7,692 bases of DNA from Roseibacillus sp. (GTDB lineage Bacteria; Verrucomicrobiota; Verrucomicrobiia; Verrucomicrobiales; Akkermansiaceae), in contig PBTP01000057.1 in NCBI GenBank assembly GCA_002729275.1, forward strand, positions 7,550 to 15,241. Direction: 5' to 3'. Below, piece after piece: positions 1-6,411 of this stretch. How positions within the stretch are numbered: position 1 is the stretch's first letter; each line of letters starts with the position of its first letter. The position numbers and the translations under genes were made by a program. The notes beneath the pieces are model-generated. The model did not search any database, was not told the DNA's origin, and saw only the letters and a program-made list of their open reading frames with translations.

Positions 1-641
1 GGAAATGCGAAGATCAGTCCGATACCGGCCATGAAAAGAAAGGCCACAACGGACCAGAAAGGGATGAAGTAGGGAGAAAGGGCGATCAGGATATTGGACT
101 TGTTTGTCACAATGTGTCCTCCATCGAGTCCAACGCGAAAGCCACTGACCCGTCCGAAGCACAGGTAGACAAAGACTACGTGGGTTAGCTCGTGGCCCAG
201 GACGTAGAAATAGAGAAAAACTGGTTGGAGGAGCCTTGTGAAAAACCACCCTAGGTATAGGAAGAAGCCTACGGCGAAATAGAGGAACGCGTTACTGCGC
301 CAGAATTGAAACCAGAAGGACGCTCCGCTGTTAGCCTCACCCGAAATATGGAGGTGAGGATTGAGGATTGTGACAGTGGTAATGAAGCAGAGTGGAAGCA
401 GTGCGAGTCCAGCCAGAATACGAAGGGCTCTAGTCAGCCAGCTCAGCTCTGTCTCATTATAGTGAGACTCAGCGATGGCCGATTTTACAGAAGTGAGGCC
501 ACGCCTGCGCCACGACCGTTGGTTAGCCCGATGCCTCGCTCTTCGGTCTGCTTCGCGGAGTGCTTCCCGAAGCGAGGGATGGCTTACCTTCCGGTTTTCA
601 GCCGCTCGCCTGAGATGGAGTTGTTTTCGGCGTCTTGCCAC
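1..641 (-). CDS. Membrane metallopeptidase, M50-like, HELTH motif (partial, C-terminus beyond left edge)
   Basis: Translating the minus strand gives 213 residues open to the window edge. From a GTG start at 641, hydrophobic segments lie at about residues 73-93, 118-137, 139-160 and 185-213, and the zinc-peptidase motif HELTH is at residues 150-154 within YVLGHELTHVVFVYL. It is followed by GFRVGLDGGHIVTNKSN and then ALSPYFIPFW. An HExxH inside a membrane segment suits an M50-type (site-2-protease-like) intramembrane metallopeptidase; the third metal ligand would lie beyond the edge. The substrate is unknown. The start is doubtful: no in-frame ATG or TTG exists upstream of the motif, and the GTG at 639-641 is the only standard choice. 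It adds an Arg-rich N-terminus (residues 1-47) encoded across a palindrome at 534-577. The first part that looks like this protein begins near AESHYNETELSW (residues 57-68), so translation may really start further in at a rare codon. A TATAAA-like box at 665-670 (minus) could be a -10 element, but no matching -35 is visible. Confidence 0.72.
   Translation of the reverse strand, partial: MARRRKQLHLRRAAENRKVSHPSLREALREADRRARHRANQRSWRRRGLTSVKSAIAESHYNETELSWLTRALRILAGLALLPLCFITTVTILNPHLHISGEANSGASFWFQFWRSNAFLYFAVGFFLYLGWFFTRLLQPVFLYFYVLGHELTHVVFVYLCFGRVSGFRVGLDGGHIVTNKSNILIALSPYFIPFWSVVAFLFMAGIGLIFAF
534..577. repeat. Imperfect inverted repeat (11-bp stem, bulged)
   Basis: CCTCGC (534-539) pairs with GCGAGG (572-577), and TTCGG (542-546) pairs with CCGAA (567-571), with a two-base bulge (TC, 540-541) and a 20-base loop. 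It lies inside the longest possible reading frame of the metallopeptidase, where it would encode a run rich in Arg, Ala and Glu. It may instead be an extragenic palindromic element or a 5' untranslated structure. No second copy is seen in this window. Confidence 0.5.
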
Positions 642-850
642 GCGGATGTTGAGATAGTAGATATTTTATAAAAGTTAAAGAATATTGGTGGAGGCTGGTG
701 TGTTTGCCTGCGGAGAATCTTCCCGGTGGGACGTATATTGTGGGTTGAGGGCGCGGGAAGGGTAGTGCTTACCAGAAGTCCGCATCTGAGATTTGATTGA
801 CGTCGGGTTTTGGGCCGGTAGGCCTGATAGGTAACCCAAGTCCCATCTTC
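642..850. other. Intergenic region between divergent genes
   Basis: This gap of about 209 bases separates the divergent metallopeptidase and secreted-protein genes and should carry both promoters. An AT-rich patch at 661-685 contains a TATAAA-like box for the minus strand (665-670). TATATT at 735-740 could be a plus-strand -10 element. Neither has a convincing -35 partner at the usual distance. I see no RNA gene or repeat here. Confidence 0.4.
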
Positions 851-1891
851 ATGCCTGCCCATATATCTTTTTGCCTTCGGCCATTGGGGGTCATTCTGTT
901 CGGAGTCCTTTCCGGGCACGCCCCCGCCCAAGTTCGTGTCACAACTTCTCTCTCCCTGTCGGAAGAACCTGCAGCCAACGTTCTCAATGTGACCCTCTCT
1001 GCTTTGGGAATTGAAGATGAGGAAAGCAGCGACCTCTCGGGAGCGGTGGAGGCGACTCTCGAGATTAACCCGGGGATGGATCAAGTCTCCAGGCTTACCA
1101 TCAACTCGGCAAATCTTTCGGCAACGGATATGGCGTTCTCCCTGATGCTTGGTCAGATCAGTGTGGCAGAGGTTAACCTTAACGGAATCGAGGCTACAAT
1201 CGCTACCTCGCAAGTGGGTCGGGTAGATCCCGTTACTGGGCAGTTCGATGCCGGTGAGCACGAAGTAACCTTGAATGAGGGCGTCATCACGGGGTCATCC
1301 GTCGTTGGTGAGGTGAGCGAGAACTTTTCAGCGACTCCGGTGTCCGGAGCTGGATCAGGGACTGGGGAGGTGGCGCTCTCTCGTATGGCAATCGAGGGCA
1401 ACACGGTGACTTACAATGTGGTGGTGGTTCTGCCGGTAGAGTTCAGTAATCCGCTTCAGGATGGAGTGGAGGTGAGAGTAAGCTCAGTTGTGCAATTCGA
1501 GGGCGAGATAGAGGTTCCGTTGGATCCTTTTGCATCTTGGGCGGAGCTGCAGGGGATTGCGGATGCCTCTTTCGAAGGAGATCACGACGGGGATGGAGTT
1601 CCAAACGGCCTTCTCTGGGCCCTTGGGTATGATGCAGATGCCCGTCCCACGCTCTTTGATGCTGACCCTCTGATCCGAGGTCAGGTGGATCTCATCGTTG
1701 AGCATGGACCGGCAGGAATCCGAGCGCCTATCCTGGTGGAGGGCAATTTTAGTCAGGCAGGGTGGGCTGCGCTTGATCCCTTCCTCATTCTAGGGTTTGA
1801 AAACCCCATTCCTGTTGGAGAGCTCCTCCCCACAGTGGTGCTTCTTTCCGGGGACCAGAATTTTATCCGGCTCCGGGTAGAGAAGCCATGA
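851..1891 (+). CDS. Secreted beta-rich protein with C-terminal DGDG calcium-type loop, function unknown
   Basis: The 346-residue product starts at ATG 851. The frame stays open back to a TTG at 797, but the ATG places a signal peptide at the very N-terminus: hydrophobic core about residues 9-21, likely cleavage after HAPA near residue 26. Residues 30-225 are rich in Val, Thr, Ser and Gly with alternating hydrophobic residues, suggesting an extracellular beta-sandwich. Then comes FASWAELQGIADASF and the loop DHDGDGVPN (residues 244-252), which resembles the Asp-rich calcium loops of thrombospondin type-3 or EF-hand-like repeats. The last 90 residues end in GDQNFIRLRVEKP. From memory, a tryptophan segment, a DxDGDG loop with ALG and a short beta-rich tail recur at the C-termini of secreted verrucomicrobial proteins, so this end may be a surface-anchoring or binding module; that is inference. 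No catalytic motif is recognised. No good ribosome binding site precedes the ATG. The gene converges on efp, 36 bases away. Confidence 0.78.
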   Translation: MPAHISFCLRPLGVILFGVLSGHAPAQVRVTTSLSLSEEPAANVLNVTLSALGIEDEESSDLSGAVEATLEINPGMDQVSRLTINSANLSATDMAFSLMLGQISVAEVNLNGIEATIATSQVGRVDPVTGQFDAGEHEVTLNEGVITGSSVVGEVSENFSATPVSGAGSGTGEVALSRMAIEGNTVTYNVVVVLPVEFSNPLQDGVEVRVSSVVQFEGEIEVPLDPFASWAELQGIADASFEGDHDGDGVPNGLLWALGYDADARPTLFDADPLIRGQVDLIVEHGPAGIRAPILVEGNFSQAGWAALDPFLILGFENPIPVGELLPTVVLLSGDQNFIRLRVEKP

Positions 1892-1927
1892 TTTGGAGGG
1901 ACGAGTCGGGCCCCGGTTTTTCCGCGT

Positions 1928-2488
1928 TCAGGCCCGCCCGGCGTAACTTCCATCCTCGGTATTGATCTTGAGGACATCATCGGGTTTGACGAAAAGGGGA
2001 ACCTGAACAGTGGTTCCAGTTTCAAGGGTGGCAGGCTTGGTAGGATTGTTAGCGGTATCACCTTTGATGCCTTCGGAGGACTCAGTGACTTTCAGCTCGA
2101 CGGTGGCAGGAAGGCTCACGCTCACAGCGTTACTTTCGATGAAGAGGATTTCCACTTCCTGACCTTCCTTTAGGAATCTTCGGCAGTCTTCGACAAGGCT
2201 CTCGTCGAGGGTGATAGTTTCATAGGTCTCCAAGTCCATGAAGTGTGCTCCTGAGGGATCAGAATAACTGAATTCCAGTTTCTGACGCTGGGTTTCCACG
2301 ATATCGACTTTCTCCGAGGAGGCGAAGCGGATGGTTTTCTTGTTTCCGGAATTAAAGGACCGAATGGTCGCTGCAATGAGAGCATTGCCCTTACCGGGAG
2401 TTCTATGCTCGAGGTGAAGCACGACGCCCATGTCTCCCTCGTAGCGGATGCACTGGCCCTTGTTCAATTTGGTCGCAACGACTGCCAT
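1928..2488 (-). CDS. efp: Translation elongation factor P
   Basis: The 186-residue product has the normal EF-P length. EF-P is a cytosolic tRNA-mimicking protein that binds between the ribosomal P and E sites and relieves stalling at consecutive prolines. The N-terminal KOW-like domain (about residues 1-65) carries the loop TPGKGNAL with Lys33, the position that EpmA-type enzymes modify by beta-lysylation in many bacteria, so a lysine-modified rather than arginine-rhamnosylated form is expected. Two OB-type domains follow (about 66-128 and 129-186), and the C-terminus has the family signature TGTTVQVPLFVKPDDVLKINTEDGSY. The start ATG at 2488 has no evident Shine-Dalgarno sequence; the region just upstream forms a hairpin (2508-2541). 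The gene lies downstream of, and in the same direction as, the sulfatase, but the 203-base gap suggests it has its own promoter. Confidence 0.97.
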   Translation of the reverse strand: MAVVATKLNKGQCIRYEGDMGVVLHLEHRTPGKGNALIAATIRSFNSGNKKTIRFASSEKVDIVETQRQKLEFSYSDPSGAHFMDLETYETITLDESLVEDCRRFLKEGQEVEILFIESNAVSVSLPATVELKVTESSEGIKGDTANNPTKPATLETGTTVQVPLFVKPDDVLKINTEDGSYAGRA

Positions 2489-2507
2489 TGTATGAATTGG
2501 TGAATTG

Positions 2508-2541
2508 AAACCCGCTCCAATAAGGACCGAGAGCGGGGTTT
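2508..2541. repeat. Stem-loop upstream of efp
   Basis: AAACCCGCTC (2508-2517) pairs with GAGCGGGGTTT (2531-2541): ten pairs with one bulged G (2535) and a 13-base loop. It ends 19 bases upstream of the efp start. On the minus strand it could be a weak terminator for the sulfatase (only three T residues follow, within the stem) or a 5' untranslated structure of efp. Confidence 0.5.
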
Positions 2542-2691
2542 ACCCTTCCCTGAGCGAGAGAGCACGCAGAATCTTCGAGATTTTCCGATCATAAAACCTC
2601 AGGTCCTGATTTCCCGCCGAAATGATTATGCCGAATTTTGGTCGGTCATTAGAATACTTTTCAGGTGCCTGTAGAGAGATCTACTACGGCC

Positions 2692-4113
2692 CTAGCGATA
2701 GTCAGAACCTTCAGCGCTTGCCTTGCAGGACTTGATAAAGGCGAGGAGATCGCTTTTCATGCGAGTAGTCACTTCAGGAGAATCGGTAGCGATATTCTGG
2801 GTTTCAGAGGGATCGGCCTTGAGGTCATAAAGTTCAAATTTCCTGACAGGTACTTTGCCGTTGTCTGAGCGGCGACGGCTAAGACCTCCGGCATTGTGAA
2901 CGAGCTTATAGCGATCTGTGACAAGAGTGCTGTCCTTGCCAAAGCGAAAGCCGATTGATTGATTTCGTTGGCTTATTGTTCCCCTCAGGATTGGAAGAAT
3001 ATTGATGCCGTCGTAAGGGCGTTGCGCAAGTGGCACGGCAGCAATAGCGGAAATGGTGGGAAAGTAATCGCTGCTGACACATGGGACTTTGACTTCACGG
3101 GGTTGCAGGGTTCCGGGCCACTCGATGAGGGCGGGGACACGTAACCCTCCCTCGTAGAGACTTCGTTTTCTTCCGCGGAAAGTGCCGGCAGTTCCCTGTG
3201 AGTTTCCCCGCGGCCCTGGATTCCCCTCCGGGCCGTTGTCACTCGAGAAGCACAGCATGGTATTGTTCTCGATGCCGAGCTTTCGGAGGTGCGTGCGGAG
3301 ACGGCCCATCTGGGTGTCAAGCGCGGTGATACAACTGAAATACTGCTGCTGATTGTCGGGCAGGTCCTGATAGTGGGCCTTCATATAATCGGGATGACCG
3401 ACAACAGGAAGGTGCGGAGCGTGAAACCAGATAGCGACAAAGAATGGGGTGTTCTGCTCATTGGCGCGGCTGATGAATGGTAGAGCTCTGTCCATGACCA
3501 TCTTGGAGGCGCAGCCCTTGAGGGGCTCAGCGAGAGGTTTCCCATTTTCCCAGAAAAGGGCTCGCATGTCACCCTTGCGGGCAGCCGCACAATGCCCATT
3601 TGCAGGATCGTAGGGGTCGTAAGTGGCTAGTGAGAACTCACTGGCAAACCACTCGCTGAAGCCCGCCATGCCGGGAGTCATGAAGTTATGCTTGGCCTTC
3701 CTCCCGGCTCCCTTACCGCTGAAGTCAGGGCTGAGAGTGCCAAGATGCCATTTGCCGAAGAGGCCGCTGGTGTATCCCTTTGAAGATAGAAGCTCCGGGA
3801 GACTGATTTCTTCCTTCCGGAGGTGTCCGGTGTTGGCCGTTGGAACGCCGTAACGAAAGGGATTACGCCCCGTGAGGCAGCTCCCGCGGGTTGGCGAGCA
3901 CACTGGAGCTCCTGCGTAAAAGCGGGTGAGATGAACCCCCGCTTTAGCCATATCATCCAGATGAGGAGTTATGATCTTGGGATGGCCATTGAATCCGGAG
4001 TCTCCCCATCCAAGGTCATCAGCCATGCAGAGGATAAAGTTGGGGCTGGCATTCTCTCTGGCAAGAGCGGGCCCGCTGAAGAAAAGCAGCAAGGGGAGAA
4101 AACGCTGGATCAT
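2692..4113 (-). CDS. Secreted S1-family sulfatase (arylsulfatase type)
   Basis: The 473-residue product has a signal peptide (MIQRFLPLLLFFSGPALA, cleaved near residue 19), so it is exported. The alkaline-phosphatase-superfamily sulfatase core follows. The metal site is at D32-D33 in MADDLGWGD. The sequence CSPTR at 72-76 holds Cys72, expected to become formylglycine, with GSCLTGRNPFRYG completing the sulfatase signature. Further active-site motifs are GKWHLG (K121, H123), FHAPHLP (H231), SSDNG (D292, N293), and RGRKRSLYEGG (K316). The C-terminal part ends with the usual FELYDLKADPSETQNIA stretch. It should hydrolyse sulfate esters, probably on a sulfated glycan, but the S1 subfamily and substrate cannot be read from these motifs. 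No formylglycine-generating enzyme or SPASM-type maturase lies in the window. It is divergent from the beta-propeller gene with 66 bases between the starts and no clear Shine-Dalgarno sequence. Confidence 0.95.
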   Translation of the reverse strand: MIQRFLPLLLFFSGPALARENASPNFILCMADDLGWGDSGFNGHPKIITPHLDDMAKAGVHLTRFYAGAPVCSPTRGSCLTGRNPFRYGVPTANTGHLRKEEISLPELLSSKGYTSGLFGKWHLGTLSPDFSGKGAGRKAKHNFMTPGMAGFSEWFASEFSLATYDPYDPANGHCAAARKGDMRALFWENGKPLAEPLKGCASKMVMDRALPFISRANEQNTPFFVAIWFHAPHLPVVGHPDYMKAHYQDLPDNQQQYFSCITALDTQMGRLRTHLRKLGIENNTMLCFSSDNGPEGNPGPRGNSQGTAGTFRGRKRSLYEGGLRVPALIEWPGTLQPREVKVPCVSSDYFPTISAIAAVPLAQRPYDGINILPILRGTISQRNQSIGFRFGKDSTLVTDRYKLVHNAGGLSRRRSDNGKVPVRKFELYDLKADPSETQNIATDSPEVTTRMKSDLLAFIKSCKASAEGSDYR

Positions 4114-4179
4114 GAGGTTCGAGGAATTCTGTTGGGAGGGTTGACAAGGAGCGTGGCTTGCGGCCCGATGTTTTGCGAT
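4114..4179. promoter_or_regulatory. Short divergent intergenic region (sulfatase / beta-propeller gene)
   Basis: Only 66 bases separate the two start codons, so both promoters must be here or extend into the coding ends. On the plus strand a perfect TTGACA lies at 4141-4146, but the position 17 bases downstream is GC-rich and has no -10-like sequence. The assignment of a promoter is therefore by position only. Confidence 0.3.
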
Positions 4180-5517
4180 ATGAATCGATTGCCTTGTTTG
4201 CTGCCATTGCTGCTGATATGCGGAATCAGTCCACTCAAGGCTGATGACTGGCCCCAGTGGCTTGGGGAGAGGCGGGAGGCAACTTGGCGCGAGAAGGGTG
4301 TAGTTCGCCGGTTGCCGGAGGGAGGTCCCACTGTAGTCTGGAGGGCGCCGGTAAGCACCGGTTATTCTGGCCCTGCTGTCTCCAAGGGAAGGGTGTACCT
4401 GATGGATCTCATCATTGACGAAGGGAAAATCATTAATGATGCGGGGGCGCAGGCAAAACTGGCAGGGAGGGAGCGGGTTCTTTGCCTGGACGCCTCAACG
4501 GGAAAAATGCTCTGGAGCCATGAAGAAAGGCGAGACTATGAGGTGTCTTATCCCGGGGGACCAAGAGCGACTCCGACGGTGGCAGACGATCAGGTGTTCA
4601 CGCTCGGGACAATGGGTCACCTTGCCTGCTTTACAACGGATGGGAAGGTCCAGTGGCAGAAGAATCTAGCAGAGGAATACGGTGCGCCGCTGCCGATGTG
4701 GGGGCACTCCTCTCCCCCACTGATCTATGGGGAGATGATCATCTGCATGGTTGGAGGAGAGGGCTCGCTGATCGTGGCTTTCGATCGTCGGACGGGAAAG
4801 GAGATGTGGCGGGCTCTCTCAGCACGCCATGGTGGCTACTGTCCTCTACAGATTGTGGACCATGGAGGAATCCAGCAGCTCATTGCCTGGCACCCGGCTG
4901 GTGTGACGGGACACGATCCAAAAACTGGGAGGGTATATTGGAGTGTGCCGATCAAGCCGACCAATGGATCAGCGATAGCAATGCCAAGAAAGCTGGGAAA
5001 CAGGCTGTTCGTTAGTGGCTACAATCGGATTGGCGGCATGATTGAATTGAGCAATGAGCGTCCCGCCGCTAAGATTTTATGGAGGAGTGGTCCAAAAGAG
5101 GGGGTCTACCCGGTGAACAGCACGCCCTATCTTCTGGATGGTATTATCTACGGCGTCGATGTCGACAGAAGTGCGTTGATGGCGGTAGAGATGGATTCAG
5201 GGAAGCGCCTCTGGGAAAATCGTACCCCCTGCCTGTCCAGGGAAATGGCTGCCCGGTCCAGAGTTCCACGCTATGGGACGGCTTTTCTGGTATATCACCC
5301 GGGCAATGAGCAATTCTGGATCCTAGGGGAAATGGGGGACCTCATCATCGCGGAGCTTTCACCGCAAGGGTATCGAGAGGTGAGTCGCGCGCGAGTTCTG
5401 GAGCCAACCAATACCTCTGGCTCACGGAAGGTGCTATGGAGTCATCCCGCCTATGCCATGCGTTCGGTTTTTCTCCGAAACGACAGGGAGCTCGTCCGGA
5501 TTGACCTTGCTGAGTAA
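4180..5517 (+). CDS. Secreted PQQ-like beta-propeller repeat protein
   Basis: The 445-residue product starts at ATG 4180; an in-frame ATG at 4168 (MFCD extension) is possible. The N-terminus MNRLPCLLPLLLICGISPLKA is a signal peptide, cleaved before DDWPQWLGE, a start typical of the exported PQQ-like propeller proteins of Verrucomicrobiota and Planctomycetota. Repeated blades of the form x-D-x-x-T/S-G-K-x-x-W are visible: LCLDASTGKMLWSH (101-114), CFTTDGKVQWQ (150-160), VAFDRRTGKEMW (199-210), then GHDPKTGRVYW and MAVEMDSGKRLWENR. The same fold is found in BamB and in PQQ-dependent dehydrogenases. I see no haem-binding CxxCH and no dehydrogenase signature, so a binding or scaffold role is more likely than an enzymatic one. 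The frame continues upstream into the antisense of the sulfatase, which is not coding. The next gene on the same strand starts 82 bases on, so co-transcription is possible. Confidence 0.9.
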   Translation: MNRLPCLLPLLLICGISPLKADDWPQWLGERREATWREKGVVRRLPEGGPTVVWRAPVSTGYSGPAVSKGRVYLMDLIIDEGKIINDAGAQAKLAGRERVLCLDASTGKMLWSHEERRDYEVSYPGGPRATPTVADDQVFTLGTMGHLACFTTDGKVQWQKNLAEEYGAPLPMWGHSSPPLIYGEMIICMVGGEGSLIVAFDRRTGKEMWRALSARHGGYCPLQIVDHGGIQQLIAWHPAGVTGHDPKTGRVYWSVPIKPTNGSAIAMPRKLGNRLFVSGYNRIGGMIELSNERPAAKILWRSGPKEGVYPVNSTPYLLDGIIYGVDVDRSALMAVEMDSGKRLWENRTPCLSREMAARSRVPRYGTAFLVYHPGNEQFWILGEMGDLIIAELSPQGYREVSRARVLEPTNTSGSRKVLWSHPAYAMRSVFLRNDRELVRIDLAE

Positions 5518-5552
5518 GAGTAGCCGGATTTGGGGGTTGGAGATTGCGGATT

Positions 5553-5564
5553 GTGATATATCAC
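5553..5564. promoter_or_regulatory. Perfect 12-bp palindrome GTGATATATCAC, candidate operator
   Basis: GTGATATATCAC is its own reverse complement and lies in the 82-base gap upstream of the DUF1080 gene, 35 bases before its ATG. Half-sites GTGA/TCAC recall CRP/FNR-type operators, but the spacer is four bases instead of six, so that family is not a match. A 12-bp perfect palindrome is expected about twice by chance in a window of this size; only its intergenic position gives it weight. Confidence 0.3.
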
Positions 5565-5599
5565 TGGGGCTTCCCGCGTAAGAGGACATAGACATTATC

Positions 5600-6262
5600 A
5601 TGAAACCACTCGCTGCTACTATTCTGCTATTTTCCCATTTTATGGTCCTCCCGTGCGTCGCGGATCATCACAAGGAGTCCGGTTGGAAGGATCTCTTCAA
5701 CGGTAAGGACCTTAGCGGATTTACCCAGCGTAACGGGTCTGCCACATATGAGGTGGTGGATGGCACGATTCTGGGAACTACCGCGAAGGGGAGTCCCAAC
5801 TCGTTCCTTTGCACGGACAAGAAGTATGGAGACTTTGAGCTCACCTTTGAGGTTAAGTGTCACAACCGCCTGAACTCAGGGGTGCAGATCAGGTCCAAGA
5901 CCAAGAATGATGACCCCAAGCAGCGGGTGAATGGGCCGCAGATCGAGATCGAAGCAAGTGGGGCCAAGGGTGCGGAATCTGGTTACGTGTACGGTGAGGC
6001 TTGCTATGGATGGATGACTCCGGAGGAGAGTCGCAAGCCGCACAAGCACTTTAAGGACGGCGAATGGAACAAATATCTCGTGAAAGCGAAGGGTTCACGT
6101 ATTCAGGTCTGGGTTAATGGCGAGCAAGTTTCCGACCTCGTTCACGAGAAAGCCTTCGAGAGCCATCCGAGTGGGTTTATCGGCCTTCAGGTCCATGGGG
6201 TTGGAAACGCTGGCCCTTTCACGGTGGCGTGGCGGAATCTGAAGATCCGCGAGTCTAAATAG
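5600..6262 (+). CDS. Secreted DUF1080 (3-keto-disaccharide hydrolase domain) protein
   Basis: The 220-residue product has a signal peptide (residues 1-21, cleaved near CVA|DHH) followed by one complete DUF1080 domain (PF06439), a concanavalin-like beta-sandwich related in fold to GH16. Family landmarks in order are GWKDLFNGKDLSGF (28-41), YEVVDGTILG (50-59), DFELTFEVKCHNRLNSGVQIRS (78-99, an SGVQIRS core), GPQIEIE (112-118), EWNKYLVKAKGSRIQVWVNG (155-174), and GFIGLQVHG (192-200) with VAWRNLKIRE at the end. Members are reported to cleave 3-keto-glycosides, others may only bind glycans; the substrate here is not determinable. It is probably periplasmic or extracellular. The ribosome site is weak: AGAGGA at 5581-5586 lies 13 bases before the ATG. 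It follows the beta-propeller gene on the same strand and ends at a large hairpin. Confidence 0.93.
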   Translation: MKPLAATILLFSHFMVLPCVADHHKESGWKDLFNGKDLSGFTQRNGSATYEVVDGTILGTTAKGSPNSFLCTDKKYGDFELTFEVKCHNRLNSGVQIRSKTKNDDPKQRVNGPQIEIEASGAKGAESGYVYGEACYGWMTPEESRKPHKHFKDGEWNKYLVKAKGSRIQVWVNGEQVSDLVHEKAFESHPSGFIGLQVHGVGNAGPFTVAWRNLKIRESK

Positions 6263-6336
6263 CTTCGGGGTCCGGAGCGCCGGGGAGGGCGGTAGTTGGG
6301 CAGGTGCCGCCCCGGTAGGGACGGCGTCCTGAAGCT
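6261..6336 (+). repeat. Nested GC-rich stem-loop at the DUF1080 stop codon
   Basis: Three nested stems are visible. The outer stem AGCTTCGGG (6261-6269) pairs with CCTGAAGCT (6328-6336), with one G-T. The middle stem GCGCCG (6277-6282) pairs with CGGCGT (6322-6327), with one G-T. The inner stem GGGCGG (6287-6292) pairs with CCGCCC (6307-6312). This gives 21 pairs in 76 bases, starting within the stop codon. No T-tract follows, so it is not a standard intrinsic terminator; it may be a 3'-end stabilising structure or a dispersed palindromic element. Positions 6337-6411 then hold only the leader of the next gene. Confidence 0.55.
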
Positions 6337-6398
6337 GTGCGACGGTGCTGGGTGAATCGTGGCTTGGTATTGTGCGAAGGAGGAATATCGCTACTGTT

Positions 6399-6405
6399 GG
6401 AGGAG
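6399..6405 (+). promoter_or_regulatory. Strong Shine-Dalgarno site GGAGGAG
   Basis: GGAGGAG lies six bases before the ATG at 6412 and decides that start. A second purine-rich site, AAGGAGG (6377-6383), lies upstream and could serve in-frame CTG 6394 or TTG 6397, so a start five or six codons earlier cannot be excluded. The other genes in the window lack such a clear site. Confidence 0.7.
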
Positions 6406-6411
6406 AAACCG

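Noticed and set aside
306..671. Plus-strand open frame of 121 codons
   Set aside because: It is antisense, codon-for-codon, to the metallopeptidase frame, which has the HELTH motif and membrane segments; the plus frame starts with TTG and its product resembles nothing.
797..850. Upstream TTG start for the secreted protein
   Set aside because: It would place 18 extra residues before the signal peptide; the ATG at 851 puts the signal peptide at the N-terminus.
584..1261. Minus-strand open frame of 225 codons
   Set aside because: It overlaps the signal peptide and beta-rich region of the secreted protein on the other strand and its product has no recognisable features.
1892..1927. Possible bidirectional terminator between the convergent genes
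   Set aside because: TCGGGCCCCGGTTTTT has a GC core followed by T residues, but the stem would have almost no loop, so a functional hairpin is not supported.
2570..2582. Small hairpin AATCT-TCG-AGATT
   Set aside because: Only five pairs, a size expected by chance many times in a window of this length.
3823..4179. Long N-terminal extension of the beta-propeller frame
   Set aside because: It lies mostly antisense to the sulfatase N-terminus; the signal peptide and DWPQW motif begin only at 4180.
5524..5555. Imperfect direct repeat around CGGATT (5525-5530 and 5547-5552)
   Set aside because: Only six identical bases in two copies; too short to separate from chance.
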